Shown: positions 24,136-32,723, counted from the first letter of the stretch. The stretch is DNA of 50,404 bases from Peptococcaceae bacterium (GCA_023249405.1 JAHFCR010000018.1:1-50404); one strand, 5' to 3'. Made by a program: numbers and translations. Notes: generated by a model not told the origin, from the sequence alone.

Positions 24136-24999
24136 ATGAACGCTATCAGGCATAACCGGTTTCTGTCAGGAGTTATCCTGGGGGCATTTATAACGGGGAT
24201 CGCTTTTGCGGGAGGAATGTTGTTTGCTTCCGGGCGTACTGGCTTGAATGCTATATTGGCTGACCTGCAGACTCCACAGGTTCAGGGGGCTATCCAGAGC
24301 GATTTGACGCCTGCCATAGGGACGGGCACCATCGCTGACACCGTTGCCGCAGCGGGACCCGCGGTTGTCAAGATAGAAACACAGGTGACAACACGGGTTG
24401 AAAACCCGCTTTTCGACAGTCCTTTTTTCCGCCAGTTCTTCGGGCAGGGTGATGACCAGTCTGAGACCATGGTGCAAAAAGGTCTGGGGTCCGGTTTTTT
24501 AATCTCTGCTGATGGATATTTGCTGACCAATGAGCATGTGATCGATGGCGCCCAGCAGATTCAGGTCACGATCATGGGTAAGTCGCAGCCGGTCAATGCC
24601 CGGGTGGTGGGAAGCGATCAGGATCTGGACCTGGCGGTGTTGAAGGTCGATGCCGGCAGCAGCTTGCCATATCTGAAGTTGGGTGATTCCGACAATATCC
24701 AGGTGGGTAGTTGGGCGATTGCCATCGGCAATCCTTACGGACTCGATCACACTGTTACGGTGGGGGTGATCAGCGCCAAGGGACGTCCGATCGCTGTGCA
24801 GGATCGCAGCTACCGTAACCTGCTCCAGACGGACGCCTCCATCAACCCCGGCAATAGCGGCGGCCCGCTGCTGGATATGAACGGCGAAGTGATCGGCATC
24901 AATACGGCCGTCGATGCCGAGGCGCAGGGAATTGGATTTGCCATTCCCAGCAATACGGCCAAAAACATTCTAGCTACTGTTATAAAAAATCAGGTTTAA
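24136..24999 (+). CDS. HtrA/DegP-like serine protease lacking a PDZ domain
   Basis: 287 residues: an N-terminal membrane anchor (FLSGVILGAFITGIAFAGGM, about 10-30), a linker with FDSPFFRQFFG, and a complete trypsin-like domain. The catalytic triad is intact: His in LTNEHVI (near 134), Asp in DLDLAVLKV (near 162), Ser in NPGNSGGPL (near 241). The protein stops at ATVIKNQV, right where HtrA proteins normally run on into a PDZ domain. An A/G-rich ribosome binding site (GAGGAG) lies before the ATG. It would act on the outer face of the membrane on misfolded or regulatory substrates. Confidence 0.88.
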   Translation: MNAIRHNRFLSGVILGAFITGIAFAGGMLFASGRTGLNAILADLQTPQVQGAIQSDLTPAIGTGTIADTVAAAGPAVVKIETQVTTRVENPLFDSPFFRQFFGQGDDQSETMVQKGLGSGFLISADGYLLTNEHVIDGAQQIQVTIMGKSQPVNARVVGSDQDLDLAVLKVDAGSSLPYLKLGDSDNIQVGSWAIAIGNPYGLDHTVTVGVISAKGRPIAVQDRSYRNLLQTDASINPGNSGGPLLDMNGEVIGINTAVDAEAQGIGFAIPSNTAKNILATVIKNQV

Positions 25000-25101
25000 T
25001 TAGATGGGAAATAATGTTATCATTATTAAAAAGGATCTCCTTTCAAGAAAAGTTCATGGTTTATACTTTTGTAGGAAAAATGAAAAAGGAGCAAATATGA
25101 T

Positions 25102-25308
25102 ATGACAAAACGTGCCAAAGAGGATCTGAGTTCCAGCGACCTGTCCATAACCATAATCAACCGGGTGATTCGCCGCATCCGCAGCGAAGGGCGTCCCCTG
25201 ACTCTGGAGGCAGTGTGCCAGGAGATTGAGGAGTATAAAACCATGCCCACTCTGGCCGACAAGGTCACCACGGGAATGGTGAGGCAGGTGCTAGCTACCT
25301 TCCAATAG
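25102..25308 (+). CDS. Small hypothetical helical protein
   Basis: 68 residues, predicted mostly helical (DLSITIINRVIRRIRSEGRP, then LEAVCQEIEEY and a C-terminal helix). AAGGAG lies 10 bases before the ATG. It follows the protease gene by about 100 bp and may be on the same transcript. It could be a small DNA-binding winged helix, but no family is recognised. Confidence 0.5.
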   Translation: MTKRAKEDLSSSDLSITIINRVIRRIRSEGRPLTLEAVCQEIEEYKTMPTLADKVTTGMVRQVLATFQ

Positions 25309-25402
25309 GAAAAACTCCTATTTTTAAAACTTTACTCCACAGGACAACTGCCAATAGACGGAGAATTGACAGGGAATGGCATCATGGGGATCGGAGTTGA
25401 GA

Positions 25403-25565
25403 TGGCAGCGCCGGCCCTTTTATGAAAGTGCCGCCTGCATCGGCGGCAACAAGATCCTGCTGCAGGCCGATGGGGCGTCTCTATTCCTGGATTTCGGTCT
25501 CAACTTCGGGGCGGGGGGCCGCTTTTCGAAGAGCTCCTGAATCTCGCCCGTCCTTCGAGTTTCCG
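25403..25565 (+). pseudogene. N-terminal remnant of an MBL-fold hydrolase
   Basis: One frame reads ESAACIGGNKILLQADGASL then FLDFGLNFGAGGRF, the start of an RNase J-like/metallo-beta-lactamase-fold protein (EIGGNKILLE...FLDFG...GRFFEEFL in relatives). It then runs into a stop, but restoring one T near 25525 continues as FEELLNLARPS. The rest of the gene, including the HxHxDH metal site, is gone. Confidence 0.6.
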
Positions 25566-25617
25566 ATCGAGGCCACCCGGTCTCATGGCCAATTCTGACA
25601 GGCAGCCAGATATGCAG

Positions 25618-25662
25618 TGATCACCACAGCCCCCTCGGGACAGCCCTTCGGGGCTGTGATCA
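25618..25662 (+). terminator. Hairpin after the MBL remnant
   Basis: TGATCACCACAGCCCC pairs with GGGGCTGTGATCA (one bulge). Only TTTCC follows, so it is a weak terminator; it may be the terminator of the lost gene. Confidence 0.45.
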
Positions 25663-25693
25663 TTTCCAAGAAAAATTATCGTATAACGTGAAA

Positions 25694-25755
25694 ACCCCTT
25701 CCGTATAATAACATATCATGTATTGACGCGGTTTCTACATCGCCACGGAAGGGGT
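25694..25755 (+). promoter_or_regulatory. Inverted repeat covering the ytxC ribosome binding site
   Basis: ACCCCTTCCGT (25694-25704) is the exact complement of ACGGAAGGGGT (25745-25755), and the second arm contains the ribosome binding site AAGGGG of ytxC. Between them lie TATAAT (25704) and a sigma-K-like CATATCATG (25712, with AC 16 bp upstream). Whether the arm pairs in RNA depends on where transcription starts. Confidence 0.5.
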
Positions 25756-25763
25756 GAATTCTT

Positions 25764-26633
25764 TTGGCCTCTGATATTATAATAGGCACCATTGCGTATG
25801 CTGATGAAGTACGGGAAAGATTGGATTCTGAACTGAAATTTTTAACAAGTGAAGGACTGGCCTTGGAGTTGGAAGAAGTGGAAAATCCTCCTTGGTCTTT
25901 TTTTATTCTTCATACGACACGGGGCAAGAAACAGGGAGAGAAGGGGATTGCCTGCCGTTTTGCGGTTGCCAAGGCGGTCTCCGACCTATTGGTCAACCAC
26001 GTGGAATCAGACTTCGTCAGGAAGTTTATCGATAAAAGCTATAACTACTGGTCGGCCAACGATCGGAATGACCTGATCGAACGCAACGCAGAATCCATGT
26101 CCAAGCTCCGAATCGTCCGGAGAAACCGGATTCTGCAGAGTATCTACGACTACCTGGCCGATTCTCAGGTACTGATGGTAGAGGGGTTTGCCAGATTTCG
26201 CCTCAAGGACTACTGGAAGCAACTGCAGCGTATGGTCAAGCGCACCAGCCAGGAGTTTATGGCGGCCAAGGATTACCTGGAGTTCGTGCGGCTGCTGCGC
26301 TGTTTTATCGATATGCAGGAGGCGAAGATCGACGAGGCGCACGTCTTTATCAACACTGAGGGCACCTTCTTTTTGTGTGACGAGACCGGAGAGGTGATCC
26401 GCAGCGAGCACCTGCGCACTCCCTCCTTTACTGTCAACGACGGCGAGTTCAACTACAAGGACTACCTGCTCAGCATGTTAATCACTCTGGCGCCGAAGTC
26501 GATCATCTTTCACGTCTCCGATCTGATCTGGGACTGCGACCCGCTGCAAACGATTCAACAGGTCTTCGGTGAGCGGATCAGCCGTTGTCCGGGATGTGCC
26601 AGGTGCAAGCAGCTGAACGCCCACAAGAAGTGA
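25764..26633 (+). CDS. ytxC: YtxC-family sporulation protein
   Basis: 289 residues matching the YtxC family: an N-terminal SDIIIGTIAYADEVRERLDS region, a helical middle (RIVRRNRILQSIYDYLADSQ, LMVEGFARFRLKDYW) and a C-terminal domain with PKSIIFHVSDLIWD and a CPGCARC tail. In Bacillus subtilis ytxC also lies directly upstream of thrS, so gene order supports the call. Its biochemical role is not known; it is linked to sporulation. The start is TTG, nine bases after AAGGGG. The CxxCxxC end could bind metal. Confidence 0.85.
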   Translation: MASDIIIGTIAYADEVRERLDSELKFLTSEGLALELEEVENPPWSFFILHTTRGKKQGEKGIACRFAVAKAVSDLLVNHVESDFVRKFIDKSYNYWSANDRNDLIERNAESMSKLRIVRRNRILQSIYDYLADSQVLMVEGFARFRLKDYWKQLQRMVKRTSQEFMAAKDYLEFVRLLRCFIDMQEAKIDEAHVFINTEGTFFLCDETGEVIRSEHLRTPSFTVNDGEFNYKDYLLSMLITLAPKSIIFHVSDLIWDCDPLQTIQQVFGERISRCPGCARCKQLNAHKK

Positions 26634-26687
26634 AGGTGCGAGTAGGGAAGGTTCTGTCGGCTGCTTGAATGACAGCGCAGATGATGA

Positions 26688-26717
26688 TTGACAGGGTCTC
26701 CGGGAGCGTCGTATAAT
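26688..26717 (+). promoter_or_regulatory. Sigma-A promoter of the thrS T-box leader
   Basis: Perfect TTGACA, an 18-bp spacer and perfect TATAAT. Confidence 0.85.
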
Positions 26718-26724
26718 GTGCATG

Positions 26725-27016
26725 TCAATCGATAACAGATGACGCGATGATCGGAAGAGTACTCTCATACCGGTTGAAGAGAAGCGGCGCCATGGCTGCA
26801 AGCGCCTCTACCATGTGGTGAGGGGAAGACCACCCGGGAGCATTCTCCGGCCAAGGAGAGCGGCGGCACACCGGTAACAGTGCGGACGAGAGGACGGATG
26901 GAGCCCCTTGGCTATCTGTAAAAAGGGCGAAGAGCGAGGCAGCCACAGGGTACATCCGCCAATAGGGGTGGAAACGCGGGAAAATCTCGTCCCCGAACAG
27001 GGGATGGGATTTTTTA
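26725..27016 (+). promoter_or_regulatory. T-box riboswitch (Thr) controlling thrS
   Basis: Stem I carries a GGAAGAGTA segment near 26754 and, on its 3' side, a likely specifier ACC (Thr) at 26810-26812. The T-box itself is the variant AGGGGTGGAAACGCG (26964-26978), followed by a terminator stem (ATCTCGTCCCC / GGGGATGGGAT with G-T pairs) and six T at 27011. Uncharged tRNA-Thr should stabilise the antiterminator. The UGGA bulge predicts a tRNA-Thr with U as discriminator base. Confidence 0.88.
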
Positions 27017-27053
27017 TTTATGCTGCGGTGAGACTACGATCAGGAGGTGCGGT

Positions 27054-28964
27054 ATGAGTTCCTTAACAGTGACCTTGAAAGACGGCAGCCTGCACGAGAT
27101 GGAACCGGGCAGCACCTGGAGCCAGGTGGCTGCAGGCATCAGCCGGAAACTGGGCAAGGAGGCCCTGGCAGCCAGAGTGGACGGGGCGGTGGATGACCTC
27201 CAGAGCCAGGCGCAACAGGACCGGCAGGTGGAGTTCCTGACCTTTGCCGACGAGGATGGCCGGGCGGTATTCCGGCATACATCCTCCCACATTCTGGCCC
27301 AGGCGGTGCAGCGGTTGTTCCCCGGGACGAAACTGGCCATCGGCCCTGCCATCGCTGACGGATTCTATTACGACCTGGACTCGGAGCATGTCTTTACCAA
27401 TGAAGACCTGGCGGCGATTGAGGCGGAGATGCGAAGGATCGTCAAGGAGGATCACCCTCTGGTGCGCCGGGATGTCTCCCGGGAGGAGGCCAACGAGTAT
27501 TTCACCCTGCGGAGTGAGCCGTACAAGTTGGAGCTGATCCAGGATCTGCCCGCGGATGTTCAGGTCAGCCTGTATAAACAGGGGGAGTTCATCGACCTCT
27601 GCCGGGGGCCGCACCTGCCGAGTACCGGAATGGTGGGGGCTGTCAAACTGCTCAGTATCGCCGGAGCCTACTGGCGCGGCAGCGAGCAGAACAAGATGCT
27701 GCAGCGGATCTACGGCACATCCTTCCCCAAGCAGAATGACCTGGACGAGTATCTGCAGCGGATCGAGGATGCCAAGCGCCGCGACCACCGGAAACTGGGC
27801 CAGGAGCTGGATTTGTTTGGCATTGCCGACGAGGGTCCCGGCTTTCCCTTTTTCTACCCCAAGGGGATGATCATCCGCAACCAGCTGGAGGAGTTCTGGC
27901 GCCAGTTGCACCGCCAGTGGGGCTATCAGGAGATCAAGACGCCGATGATTCTCAGCCGGGAGTTGTGGGAGCGCTCCGGGCACTGGGACCACTACGAGGA
28001 AAATATGTATTTCCTGAAGATCGATGAGGAGGACTATGCGATCAAGCCGATGAACTGTCCCGGCGGCATCATCTGCTACAAGAGGAGGCCTCACTCCTAT
28101 CGGGAACTCCCGATTCGCTACGGCGAGCTGGGGTTGGTGCACCGGCACGAGCGTTCGGGCGTCCTGCACGGCCTGATGCGGGTGCGTTGTTTCACTCAGG
28201 ATGATGCTCACATCTTCATGATGCCGGAGCAGATCACGGGCGAGATCATCAAGGTCATCAAACTGATCGATTTCATCTACAAGACCTTCGGCTTCTCATA
28301 CCGGATGGAATTGTCCACTAAACCGGAGAACGCCATGGGTTCCGACGAGATCTGGGAGCAGGCCACCGACGCCTTGAAGCAGGCGCTGGAGCAGAACGGC
28401 AACGCTTACAAGATCAACGAAGGAGACGGGGCTTTCTATGGCCCGAAGATCGATTTTCATCTTCAGGATACACTGGGACGGAACTGGCAGTGCGGCACGA
28501 TCCAGCTGGATTTCACGATGCCGGAGTGTTTCGATATCACCTACATCGGAGAGGATGGAGAAAAACACCGCCCGGTGATGATCCACCGGACGGCCTTCGG
28601 CAGTATCGAACGCTTCCTGGGCATCCTTACCGAGCACTATGCCGGGGCCTTTCCAGCATGGCTGGCGCCGGTTCAGGCCCGGGTGATCACCGTCGCTGAC
28701 CGACACATTCCTGTTGCTAGCGAGGTGGCAGCCAGCCTGGAGCAGCGTGACTTCCGGGTGGAGGTGGACGATCGCAACGAACGGGTGGGCTACAAGATCC
28801 GGGATGGCGAGCTGGAGAAGATCCCCTACCTGCTGGTGGTCGGGGACAAGGAGGCGGAAGCCGGGGCAGTCAGCGTGCGCAAGCGCGGCCAGGGGGATCT
28901 CGGCCGGATTTCAGTGGGTGATTTCGCCGTACAGCTGGCGAGTGATATTGCTCAGAAGGCATAA
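27054..28964 (+). CDS. thrS: Threonyl-tRNA synthetase
   Basis: 636 residues, the normal bacterial length. Domains in order: TGS (about 1-62), the editing/SAD domain with HTSSHILAQAV (near 78) and CRGPHLP, the class II catalytic core with MNCPGGIICYKRRP, RYGELGLVHRHERSG (motif 2) and HRTAFGSIERFLGIL (motif 3), and the anticodon-binding domain from about 535. It charges tRNA-Thr and edits Ser-tRNA-Thr. The ATG follows AGGAGGTG. Expression is under the T-box just upstream. Confidence 0.97.
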   Translation: MSSLTVTLKDGSLHEMEPGSTWSQVAAGISRKLGKEALAARVDGAVDDLQSQAQQDRQVEFLTFADEDGRAVFRHTSSHILAQAVQRLFPGTKLAIGPAIADGFYYDLDSEHVFTNEDLAAIEAEMRRIVKEDHPLVRRDVSREEANEYFTLRSEPYKLELIQDLPADVQVSLYKQGEFIDLCRGPHLPSTGMVGAVKLLSIAGAYWRGSEQNKMLQRIYGTSFPKQNDLDEYLQRIEDAKRRDHRKLGQELDLFGIADEGPGFPFFYPKGMIIRNQLEEFWRQLHRQWGYQEIKTPMILSRELWERSGHWDHYEENMYFLKIDEEDYAIKPMNCPGGIICYKRRPHSYRELPIRYGELGLVHRHERSGVLHGLMRVRCFTQDDAHIFMMPEQITGEIIKVIKLIDFIYKTFGFSYRMELSTKPENAMGSDEIWEQATDALKQALEQNGNAYKINEGDGAFYGPKIDFHLQDTLGRNWQCGTIQLDFTMPECFDITYIGEDGEKHRPVMIHRTAFGSIERFLGILTEHYAGAFPAWLAPVQARVITVADRHIPVASEVAASLEQRDFRVEVDDRNERVGYKIRDGELEKIPYLLVVGDKEAEAGAVSVRKRGQGDLGRISVGDFAVQLASDIAQKA

Positions 28965-29012
28965 GCCGCTCCTAAAATATCAGGCTGGTGCGACCAATAG
29001 ACGAAAACATGA

Positions 29013-29041
29013 TTGACACCTGATAGCGGTTGTGCTAAGCT
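29013..29041 (+). promoter_or_regulatory. Promoter of the infC operon
   Basis: TTGACA, a 17-bp spacer and TAAGCT (4 of 6 bases of the -10 consensus). Confidence 0.65.
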
Positions 29042-29180
29042 TGATTCCAGTTTTAACTAAACAACAGGCACAAAAGTAGAGGCCACTCGCTTCTCACCTT
29101 AGGGCTTTCAGTGCTGCTAGGGTTGCGCCGAAAACTTTCTTTTGGCTGAAAGCGGGTGGATTACCCGCTTTATCTATTTC
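29042..29180 (+). promoter_or_regulatory. Leader with attenuator of infC-rpmI-rplT (L20-leader type)
   Basis: A structured leader ending in a perfect 9-bp stem (AAAGCGGGT / ACCCGCTTT, 29149-29171) followed by ATCTATTTC, a weak attenuator. An upstream CTTTC (29135-29139) can pair with GAAAG at the base of that stem, giving a competing fold. Ribosomal protein L20 controls this operon through its leader in Bacillus; the same mechanism is likely here. Confidence 0.65.
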
Positions 29181-29207
29181 ACAGGAGTTTGCAGGAGGTG
29201 GCGAATA

Positions 29208-29738
29208 ATTAATAAAGACTTACGGATTAATGAGGAGATTCGCGTTCGTGAGATCCGTTTAGTCAGTAGCGACGGCCAGCAACTTGGCGTTGTGCCGATC
29301 AAGGAGGGCCTCCGGATCGCGGTGGAGCAAGGCTTCGACCTGGTTGAGGTGGCCCCGCAGGCCAAGCCCCCGGTTTGCCGGATCATGGACTACGGCAAAT
29401 TTAAGTATGAGCAGAGCAAACGGGACCGGGAGGCGCGCAAGAAGCAGAAAGTGATCGAGATCAAGGAACTGAAATTGAGGCCGAAGATCGAGGATCATGA
29501 CTTTCAAGTGAAGGTCAAAAACGCTCAGCGCTTTTTAATGGACGGGGACAAGGTGAAAGTCACCATGATGTTCCGGGGACGCGAGATCTCTCATTCCGAT
29601 CTGGGGCGATCGCTGAGTATCAAGTTCTTCAAGCTGCTGGAGGATCAGGCGATCATGGAGAAAGAGCCCAAGATCGAAGGACGCAATATGATCATGGTAC
29701 TAGCCCCGAAGAACCAGGAACAGCCGAAAGGAGAATAA
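29208..29738 (+). CDS. infC: Translation initiation factor IF-3, ATT start
   Basis: 176 residues with the IF3 N-terminal domain (KDLRINEEIRVREIRLVSSD), linker (CRIMDYGKFKYEQSKRDREA) and C-terminal domain (KFFKLLEDQAIMEKEPKIEG). IF3 sorts initiator tRNA and start codons on the 30S subunit. The family N-terminus INKDLRINEE begins at ATT (29208), nine bases after GGAGG, with ATA just before it and no ATG/GTG/TTG nearby. An ATT start on infC is the known self-control device: IF3 itself rejects it. First gene of infC-rpmI-rplT, with four bases to rpmI. Confidence 0.95.
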   Translation: MNKDLRINEEIRVREIRLVSSDGQQLGVVPIKEGLRIAVEQGFDLVEVAPQAKPPVCRIMDYGKFKYEQSKRDREARKKQKVIEIKELKLRPKIEDHDFQVKVKNAQRFLMDGDKVKVTMMFRGREISHSDLGRSLSIKFFKLLEDQAIMEKEPKIEGRNMIMVLAPKNQEQPKGE

Positions 29739-29741
29739 AAC

Positions 29742-29939
29742 ATGCCGAAAATGAAGACGCACCGGGCTACAGCCAAAAGGGTCAAACGTACCGGCAGCGG
29801 GCTCTGGAAGCGATCGAACGCCGGCAAGAGCCACCTGCTGGCGACCAAAAACAGCAAGCGCAGGCGCCGCCTCCGGGAGTCAGTCATCATGAGCGCCGCG
29901 GACCGTGGCCGAATGGCACGGCTGATGCCCTATTCGTAA
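29742..29939 (+). CDS. rpmI: 50S ribosomal protein L35
   Basis: 65 residues, very basic. The family start [19 protein letters not shown] and the [19 protein letters not shown] end are diagnostic. It is the middle gene of infC-rpmI-rplT, starting three bases after the infC stop with AAAGGAG just upstream. Confidence 0.97.
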   Translation: MPKMKTHRATAKRVKRTGSGLWKRSNAGKSHLLATKNSKRRRRLRESVIMSAADRGRMARLMPYS

Positions 29940-29960
29940 ACCTTAAAGGGGGTTAATATT

Positions 29961-30314
29961 ATGCCTAGAGCGAAGGGCGGGACTGTTACCCGGCACCGCC
30001 ATAAAAAAATATTGAAGTTAGCCCGCGGCTATCGTGGCGCCAAGAGCAAGCTTTTTCGCCCAGCCCACGAACAGGTGATGAAATCACTGTATTACGCTTA
30101 CGTCCACCGAAGATTGCGCCGGAGAGATTTTCGCAAGCTGTGGATCACCAGGATCAACGCTGCCGCCCGGCTGAATGGCATCTCCTACAGCAAGCTGATG
30201 AACGGGCTGAAGAAGGCGAATGTCATAGTCAACCGGAAGATGCTGGCGGAACTGGCCGTCAACAACGCCTCCGCTTTTGCCAAACTGGCCGACCTGGCCA
30301 AGGAGAAGATCTAA
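29961..30314 (+). CDS. rplT: 50S ribosomal protein L20
   Basis: 117 residues, standard length. [20 protein letters not shown], then [20 protein letters not shown] and a globular C-terminus with [20 protein letters not shown]. It is needed for 50S assembly and is the usual repressor of its own operon. AAGGGGG lies ahead of the ATG, and a strong terminator at 30349 closes the operon. Confidence 0.97.
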   Translation: MPRAKGGTVTRHRHKKILKLARGYRGAKSKLFRPAHEQVMKSLYYAYVHRRLRRRDFRKLWITRINAAARLNGISYSKLMNGLKKANVIVNRKMLAELAVNNASAFAKLADLAKEKI

Positions 30315-30348
30315 CCGGAGCGCTCTAATCACACTAACTTGAGCTTAC

Positions 30349-30382
30349 AAAAAGTATGGCAGCAAGTGTCCATACTTTTTTT
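30349..30382 (+). terminator. Terminator of infC-rpmI-rplT
   Basis: AAAAAGTATGG pairs with CCATACTTTTT across a 10-base loop, and the 3' side continues as TTTTTTT. Confidence 0.92.
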
Positions 30383-30429
30383 AATAGCTCTTTTGCCCGA
30401 TGACAGCTTGGCGGTTTGAGGTGGGGATC

Positions 30430-31227
30430 ATGGAGATCAGAACAACCAGACAGGCTGTGCAGCTTGCGCGCAGGCTGGGCCGGCGGAAGGTCCGGGACGT
30501 CGAGCGGAGATTCATGATCGAGGGAATCACCTTCGTAGAGGAGGCCCTGCGGAGTGGTTCCGTGATCGAGTGCCTGGTATATTCCAAGCGGATGCTGCAG
30601 CAGCAGAGAGGCTGGGCGCTGCTGGACCACGCCAGGGAGCAGGGGTTGCCCGCCTTCCTGGTGGATGAGCCGTTATACGGGGAACTGTCCGACACGGAAA
30701 CTCCCCAGGGAGTGCTGGCGGTGGTGCAGAAGCCGGCCTGGCAGCAGAGCGAACTGCTGCAGCAGCAGGCCGGTCTGCTGCTCGCCCTGGACGGCCTGCG
30801 GGACCCCGGCAACCTGGGCACGATCCTGCGCACCGGCGACGGGGCCGGGGTGAGCGGAGTGTGGCTGGGCCGGGGCACCGTAGACCTCTACAACCCCAAG
30901 GTGCTACGCGCCACCATGGGCTCCATCTTTCGCCTGCCGTCTTTTAGTGGCGTCGATCTGCCCCTGTTGTTGCCGGAACTGAAGAAGTCAGGCTGGCAGG
31001 TGGTGGTTGCGATCCCCCATACCGGACAGAGCTACTTTCAGGCAGACCTGAGACACGCCCGGCTGCTGCTGGTGATCGGCAACGAAGCCCATGGCATCAG
31101 CCGCGATCTGGTGGCTCTTGCCGACCAGGCGGTGAGCATACCGCTGCGGCCGGAGGTGGAGTCGTTGAACGCGGCGGTGGCTGCCGCCCTGCTCATCTAC
31201 GAGGTGCAGCGCCAGCGCCTCAGGTGA
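30430..31227 (+). CDS. TrmH/SpoU-family RNA 2'-O-methyltransferase
   Basis: About 265 residues from the ATG at 30430, chosen because GAGGTGGGG lies just upstream. An N-terminal substrate-binding domain (RRKVRDVERRFMIEGITFVE, FLVDEPLYGELSDTETPQGV) precedes the knotted SpoU methylase, with LDGLRDPGNLGTILRTGDG (motif 1), IGNEAHGIS (motif 2) and IPLRPEVESLNAAVAAALL (motif 3). It uses S-adenosylmethionine to methylate a ribose in rRNA or tRNA. The same type of gene lies between rplT and pheS in Bacillus (ysgA), which supports orthology, though the target base is not known from sequence. Confidence 0.9.
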   Translation: MEIRTTRQAVQLARRLGRRKVRDVERRFMIEGITFVEEALRSGSVIECLVYSKRMLQQQRGWALLDHAREQGLPAFLVDEPLYGELSDTETPQGVLAVVQKPAWQQSELLQQQAGLLLALDGLRDPGNLGTILRTGDGAGVSGVWLGRGTVDLYNPKVLRATMGSIFRLPSFSGVDLPLLLPELKKSGWQVVVAIPHTGQSYFQADLRHARLLLVIGNEAHGISRDLVALADQAVSIPLRPEVESLNAAVAAALLIYEVQRQRLR

Positions 31228-31466
31228 ACGCAGCGAACGCGGGGATGGTTCTGTTGTTTTGCTGGTGTTTGACGAGATCAATATAGGGGACGCTAAGGCG
31301 TATACGGGTCAAAGGTTGGTATCAGTTTTTTCATTGCAGTGAGGAATCCTCCGGTTTTGATGTAAAAGTTTGAGCCGATCTCGCATTGAAGTATTTCTTA
31401 TCGGCAGTTTTTGCCGAGTTGGTATTATAATCGGCATTAATAGCAGAAAGACTCGGGTGAGGCATA

Positions 31467-32723
31467 GTGCAGGCGGAAAGCGGGCGACAGGTGATCATCA
31501 TAGGCGGTGGGGCCTCAGGCATGGCCGCTGCCATCGCCGCCAGGCGGAGCGGGGCGGAGGTCACGCTGCTGGAGCGGAACCCCCGGATCGGGAAAAAGCT
31601 GCTGGTAACCGGCAACGGCCGCTGCAACTTTACCAATCTCAACACCGAGGCGCGATACTACCACGGCGCCAACCCCAAGTTTGTCTACAGCGCCCTGTCG
31701 CAGTTCGGGGTGCCCGAGACCATCGACTTTTTTGGCAGGCTCGGTGTCAACCACAAGGTAGAGGATTGCGGTAAGGTTTTTCCCATGTCCGACCAGGCCT
31801 CGAGCGTGCTGGACGTGTTGCGCTACGAGCTCGAGGACCTGGGAGTGGCCATCTGCTGCGACGCCGTGGTCAAGGAGATCGAATATGCCGATGGCGCCTT
31901 TCATCTGCGGATGGAGGACGGCGCCACCTTCAACGGTGACCGGGTGATCCTGGCCGCGGGCGGCAAGGCCATGCCTGCTACCGGTTCCAACGGCAGCGGC
32001 TTCGAGTTGGCCCGGCAGTTGGGTCACAGTATCATCAGCCCCTTTCCGGCCCTGGTGCAGTTAAAACTGGAGGGCGACTTTTTTAAACAGGTTGAAGGCC
32101 TGAAGTTCACCGGGACGGCCGAGATTTTACAGGAGCATGGCGAGGGCCATTATAAGATGACCGTCAGAGACCGGGGCGAGATCCTCTTCACCAATTATGG
32201 GGTGTCGGGACCGCCGATCTTGCAGATCAGCAGGAAGGCAGGAGAGTTGCTGCAGATGGGAGAGCGTCCCTGGCTCAGGCTGATGGTCTTTGACCAGATG
32301 ACACCGGAGAATCTGGACAAACTGCTGGCGGAGCGCTTTTTAAATATGCCCCGCAAAACCCTGGAGATCAGCCTGGTGGGGTTGATCTCCAGGCGGTTGA
32401 TCCCAGTGCTGCTGAAAGAGGCCGGGGTGCTGGACATGCGCTGCCGGGTGGCCACCCTGGCTGCCGGTGAGCGGGAGAAGATCGTCCGCATCCTGACCGA
32501 TTGGAAACTGCCCATACGTGGGACCATGTCCTGGCAGAATGCCCAGGTGACTGCGGGTGGCGTGGCTACTGCCGAGATCGATCCCCGGACCATGGAGTCA
32601 AAACTTGTCCCGGGGCTGTTCCTGTGCGGGGAGATCCTGGACATCGACGGGGCCTGCGGCGGTTATAACCTGCAGTGGGCCTGGTCTTCAGGCTATGTTG
32701 CCGGCGTCAGCGCGGCAACATAG
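31467..32723 (+). CDS. HI0933/YhiN-family FAD-dependent oxidoreductase
   Basis: 418 residues. The N-terminal FAD motif is VIIIGGGASGMAAAIAARRS, followed by RIGKKLLVTGNGRCNFTNLN, the diagnostic strand-turn of this family, then LAAGGKAMPATGSNGSG and the C-terminal GEILDIDGACGGYNLQWAW. Close relatives include BaiN-type bile-acid reductases, but most members are uncharacterised. The start is GTG with GTGAGG six bases upstream. It is one of two flavoproteins inserted between the methyltransferase and pheS. Confidence 0.88.
   Translation: MQAESGRQVIIIGGGASGMAAAIAARRSGAEVTLLERNPRIGKKLLVTGNGRCNFTNLNTEARYYHGANPKFVYSALSQFGVPETIDFFGRLGVNHKVEDCGKVFPMSDQASSVLDVLRYELEDLGVAICCDAVVKEIEYADGAFHLRMEDGATFNGDRVILAAGGKAMPATGSNGSGFELARQLGHSIISPFPALVQLKLEGDFFKQVEGLKFTGTAEILQEHGEGHYKMTVRDRGEILFTNYGVSGPPILQISRKAGELLQMGERPWLRLMVFDQMTPENLDKLLAERFLNMPRKTLEISLVGLISRRLIPVLLKEAGVLDMRCRVATLAAGEREKIVRILTDWKLPIRGTMSWQNAQVTAGGVATAEIDPRTMESKLVPGLFLCGEILDIDGACGGYNLQWAWSSGYVAGVSAAT

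Noticed and set aside
27063-28211. Long minus-strand open frame opposite thrS
   Set aside because: Shadow of a well-identified gene on the + strand.
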